Part shown: piece by piece, positions 5,457 to 7,447 of the stretch
How positions within the stretch are numbered: the stretch's first letter is position 1
How the letters are laid out: every line of letters begins with the position of its first letter
NCBI GenBank assembly: GCA_031362155.1
Contig: JANLRZ010000198.1
Coordinates: 1-7,447 of the forward strand
Direction: 5' to 3'
Length of the DNA stretch: 7,447 nucleotides
From: JAENVU01 sp031362155
GTDB lineage: Bacteria > Actinomycetota > Acidimicrobiia > IMCC26256 > JAENVU01
The notes under the pieces: model-generated
What the model was told of the DNA's origin: nothing
Seen by the model: the letters and a program-made list of their open reading frames with translations, nothing else
The model's database searches: none
Position numbers and translations under genes: made by a program

Positions 5457-6713
5457 ATGACTGCACCTGTCGCCCCCCGTGCCCTCGCGGACCTCGATCA
5501 ACCGACGCTCGCGACCCTGGCCCGCGAGTGGTTCCTTCATGGCCACCTTCAGGATCGGGTGGGCATCCCGTTGCTCTACCAGTACGGGGTCGATCGCGAA
5601 GGGGCCGAACAGGTCGCCATCGACGAGTGGGCCGGCGCGAGCCCGCTGTACTCGTTGCGCATGCAGGACACGCTCGACTTCCGGGGCAGCACCGTCGACG
5701 TGATTCTGAAGAACCTGCAGTTCGACATCGGCGCCCCGCTCGAATACATGGATTTCCGGATGACCTACATCGACCCGGACCACGCCGAGTTCCAACTCGA
5801 CCACTGCGGCGCGCTGATGGATGTCGAGCCGATGGGCGACGAGTGGGTGCACGGCATGTGCCACACCATCGAAGACCCGACATTCGATGCGACCGCGGCG
5901 GCCACGAATCCGTACGCCATCATGCGCCCGATCCACCGGCCGCCGCGCACGCCGGTCGACCGGATGCCCCACTGCGCGTGGACGATCACGATCGATCCGT
6001 CGGGACCCGCGGCGCAGGCGCATGCGAACCTCGCGATCGTTGCCGAGTCACTTGTCGCGACGCTCCCGACACCCACGGTCGTCGCCGAACCCGACCACGC
6101 GGGCACGGTGACGTACGCCGGCGCGTTCGATCCCGACTTGGGATACGACGACCTCGCGCGCCCGGCGCTCCTCGCGATCCTGCGCGAGGCGGCGATCCAG
6201 AGCCAGCTGCTGATGCGGTCGTACCTCGTGTCGGTCACCGAACGGGTAGGTCCCGAGGTCGCGGCCGAGGTCGCGCCGCGCATACTCGTCGGCGTCGCGC
6301 CCGTGACCGCGGGCCGGCTGGGGAAGGCGCTCGACGCCGGCACCCACCTCGAAGGGATCGCGCAGGTGCTCGCACTCCACCCTTCGTTCCAACCGGCCGA
6401 CTACATCGATGCCCGGGTCGAACTCGACGGCGACGAGACCGTGCGGCTCGCGTTCGGTGACTCCCTGATCTTCGCCGAGTCCGACGGCCTCACCTGGTTC
6501 GCCGGGCTCGGAGAGCCCGGTGACCGAGCCATCGACGCCTTGGTGCGGGGCATCAACCCCCGCGCCCGGGCCGAGCGCACCGAGATCCGCGGCGACGAGC
6601 GCCTCGCGTTCGCCATCACCGTCGATCCCGACGCCGAACCCCGGGTCGAAGAGCCCGAGACCTCCTTGGCTCGATTCAGCACTGCCGCGGCGTTCGAGTT
6701 CGCCGCACGTTGA
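5457..6713 (+). CDS. Uncharacterised protein with two ATC-hydrolase-like repeats
   Basis: The 418-residue protein has no signal peptide or membrane segment, so it is probably cytoplasmic. Its two halves look like diverged copies of one helix-then-beta fold (about 14-181 and 234-391). Matches are LATLARE with LLAILRE, LEYMDFR with ADYIDAR, and AWTITIDP with AFAITVDP. The spacing and the C-terminal pattern (INPRARAERTEIRGD, 366-380) recall L-2-amino-thiazoline-4-carboxylic acid hydrolase-like proteins (PF14196), from memory and at low confidence. The first half carries a cluster of conserved-looking residues: H116, C117, H132, C135, H136, D140, H172 and C173. The second half lacks them, so only the first half is likely catalytic or metal-binding. 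The gene follows the acyl-CoA dehydrogenase by 33 bases. Its last 38 bases overlap the convergent membrane-protein gene. Function is unknown. Confidence 0.85.
   Translation: MTAPVAPRALADLDQPTLATLAREWFLHGHLQDRVGIPLLYQYGVDREGAEQVAIDEWAGASPLYSLRMQDTLDFRGSTVDVILKNLQFDIGAPLEYMDFRMTYIDPDHAEFQLDHCGALMDVEPMGDEWVHGMCHTIEDPTFDATAAATNPYAIMRPIHRPPRTPVDRMPHCAWTITIDPSGPAAQAHANLAIVAESLVATLPTPTVVAEPDHAGTVTYAGAFDPDLGYDDLARPALLAILREAAIQSQLLMRSYLVSVTERVGPEVAAEVAPRILVGVAPVTAGRLGKALDAGTHLEGIAQVLALHPSFQPADYIDARVELDGDETVRLAFGDSLIFAESDGLTWFAGLGEPGDRAIDALVRGINPRARAERTEIRGDERLAFAITVDPDAEPRVEEPETSLARFSTAAAFEFAAR
5496..6629 (+). repeat. Protein-level internal duplication within the 418-residue protein
   Basis: Repeat A is codons 14-181 (5496-5999) and repeat B is codons 234-391 (6156-6629). 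Aligned landmarks are P16/P236, L18/L238, RE at 23-24 and 243-244, Y-hydrophobic-D-x-R (EYMDFR and DYIDAR), and the final A-aromatic-x-I-T-hydrophobic-D-P. No similarity remains at the DNA level, so the duplication is old. The linker is residues 182-233. Confidence 0.45.
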
Positions 6714-7101
6714 TCGCGACGAACCCACCAAGCGTCATGACGGCCACGAGTTCGGCCAGTTTCGAGATGACCGATTCGGTCGTCCATCCGTGCTCGCTGA
6801 AGCCGAGCAGGCTGGACGATCGAACCACTGCGTAGGCAACCAACGCACCGGCGGCGTAGCCGATGCCCAGCACGGCCGCCGGAATGGACCACCGCTCGAA
6901 GCGCAGTGACAGCACGAGGAGTTCCGCGATCACGAGCCCGGCGATCGCATTGAGTGCAAACGAGCGCGAGATGTCGATCCCGGCGAACCGTTCGGGGCTG
7001 ATCCCGCGATAGCCGCCCCAGAAGTACAGATAGAAATGCAGGTAGGCACTCGTCAGGACGGCGAGTGCGCCCGTGAGCAGCAGGACCGGTGACCGGTTCA
7101 T
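6676..7101 (-). CDS. Small four-helix membrane protein paired with a cupredoxin
   Basis: The 141-residue protein has four hydrophobic segments at about 5-27, 47-67, 72-93 and 112-131. Positive residues at both ends (NRS, and RRTRTPR after helix 4) predict both termini in the cytoplasm. The loop after helix 1 has an aromatic and glycine-rich motif (YLHFYLYFWGGYRG, 20-33) and an Arg-Ser-Phe-x-Leu-Asn helix start. I recall similar patterns in small actinobacterial membrane proteins next to cupredoxins, but the role is unknown. It could hold or receive electrons from the copper protein, or aid its assembly. Its ATG at 7101 overlaps the cupredoxin stop (ATGA), implying coupled translation. Its 3' end overlaps the convergent gene by 38 bases. 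The protein ends in a Cys. Confidence 0.8.
   Translation of the reverse strand: MNRSPVLLLTGALAVLTSAYLHFYLYFWGGYRGISPERFAGIDISRSFALNAIAGLVIAELLVLSLRFERWSIPAAVLGIGYAAGALVAYAVVRSSSLLGFSEHGWTTESVISKLAELVAVMTLGGFVAINVRRTRTPRQC
6687..6706. terminator. Hairpin in the convergent gene overlap, candidate bidirectional terminator
   Basis: GCGGCG (6687-6692) and CGCCGC (6701-6706) form a perfect 6-bp stem around an 8-base loop. It lies between the minus-strand stop (6676-6678) and the plus-strand stop (6711-6713), inside the coding sequence of both genes. No T-tract follows. A GC-rich inverted repeat of this length can arise by chance here, but its position at the tail-to-tail junction favours a role in ending transcription. 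Confidence 0.35.
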
Positions 7102-7447
7102 CGGGCCACCACCATGCCGGTCATCGAGTTGTGGATCGCGCAGAAGAATCGGAATGACCCGGCGCGCTTCACGGTGATCGTCGCTCGCTGACCGGGATTC
7201 AGCACTCCGGTGTCGAAACCACCCTCGGGCGAGGTCAGCGTGTGCGGGGTGCCGTCTCGGTTCACGACGACGAGTCGAGCCCCCGCACCGAGCGAGACCG
7301 AAGCCGGCGAGAACGCGAAGTTCTTGATCACGACGGTGTTCGGCGCCGCCGGGGTCGCGGTGGACGTTGTCGGGCCGGCGACGACCCGGGTCGTCACCGC
7401 CGCCACGACGGCCAGGGCGGGGACGACGAACACCAGCAGGAGGAGGG
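7098..7447 (-). CDS. Exported cupredoxin, amicyanin/plastocyanin-like (5' end beyond window)
   Basis: The frame is open to the right edge, and upstream of the GTG at 7433 it still reads LLLL, continuing the hydrophobic core. The true start and part of the signal peptide or membrane anchor therefore lie outside. Numbering from that GTG, a hydrophobic segment covers 1-20 and a Thr/Ala/Pro-rich linker 21-33. The cupredoxin beta barrel covers 34-111. Type 1 copper ligands are visible: H64 (GTPHTLTS), then C98, H101 and M104 in FCAIHNSM. The C-x2-H-x2-M spacing is the short ligand loop of amicyanin and pseudoazurin-like proteins, not the longer plastocyanin loop. It should be a periplasmic or membrane-tethered electron carrier or copper-binding protein. 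Its TGA overlaps the ATG of the downstream membrane-protein gene. Confidence 0.88.
   Translation of the reverse strand, partial: LLLLVFVVPALAVVAAVTTRVVAGPTTSTATPAAPNTVVIKNFAFSPASVSLGAGARLVVVNRDGTPHTLTSPEGGFDTGVLNPGQRATITVKRAGSFRFFCAIHNSMTGMVVAR

Noticed and set aside
3609..6023. Very long open frame of 804 codons on the minus strand
   Set aside because: It runs antisense through the acyl-CoA dehydrogenase and neighbouring genes, is rich in Arg, Gly, Asp and His with no recognisable domain, and is the usual shadow of a high-GC gene.

Overview
The window is uniformly GC-rich. Its gene content is typical of a high-GC actinobacterium: two acyl-CoA dehydrogenase-superfamily enzymes, a mycothiol-enzyme-like DinB/MDMPI-fold protein, and a cupredoxin paired with a small membrane protein. 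An environmental lineage such as Acidimicrobiia is my best guess, by general impression only. Nine protein genes fill almost all of it. I see no RNA genes, CRISPR array, insertion sequence, phage gene or attachment site, and no stretch over about 115 bases without a gene.

Layout. (1) Minus strand, 1-1374: a flavin-dependent monooxygenase-like protein (226-1374), followed 13 bases later by the first 70 codons of a possible regulator that runs off the left edge. (2) Plus strand, 1488-2765: a soluble beta-propeller-like protein of unknown function, divergent from the monooxygenase gene. (3) Minus strand, 2793-4198: a TIGR03084/MDMPI-like putative metal-binding protein, then a SAM-dependent methyltransferase. 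The stop codon of the first and the start codon of the second share one base. (4) Plus strand, 4263-6713: an acyl-CoA dehydrogenase, then a 418-residue protein that appears to be an internal duplication of a fold resembling L-2-amino-thiazoline-4-carboxylate (ATC) hydrolase. (5) Minus strand, 6676-7447: an exported cupredoxin that begins beyond the right edge, overlapped by 4 bases with a four-helix membrane protein.

How the genes relate. The window is a mosaic of short transcription units that alternate in direction, not one long operon. Both convergent junctions carry a hairpin. At 2761-2797 both stop codons lie inside the stem, and at 6687-6706 a perfect 6-bp stem sits within a 38-bp tail-to-tail gene overlap. 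The likely shared theme is catabolic and redox metabolism: flavoenzymes acting on acyl-CoA or ring substrates, a mycothiol-type fold, and a copper electron-transfer protein. No single pathway can be assembled with confidence.

I found no clear new defence or mobile system. The most interesting items are the duplicated 418-residue protein with Cys/His residues kept only in its first half, the hairpin that embeds two stop codons, and the tightly coupled cupredoxin/membrane-protein pair.
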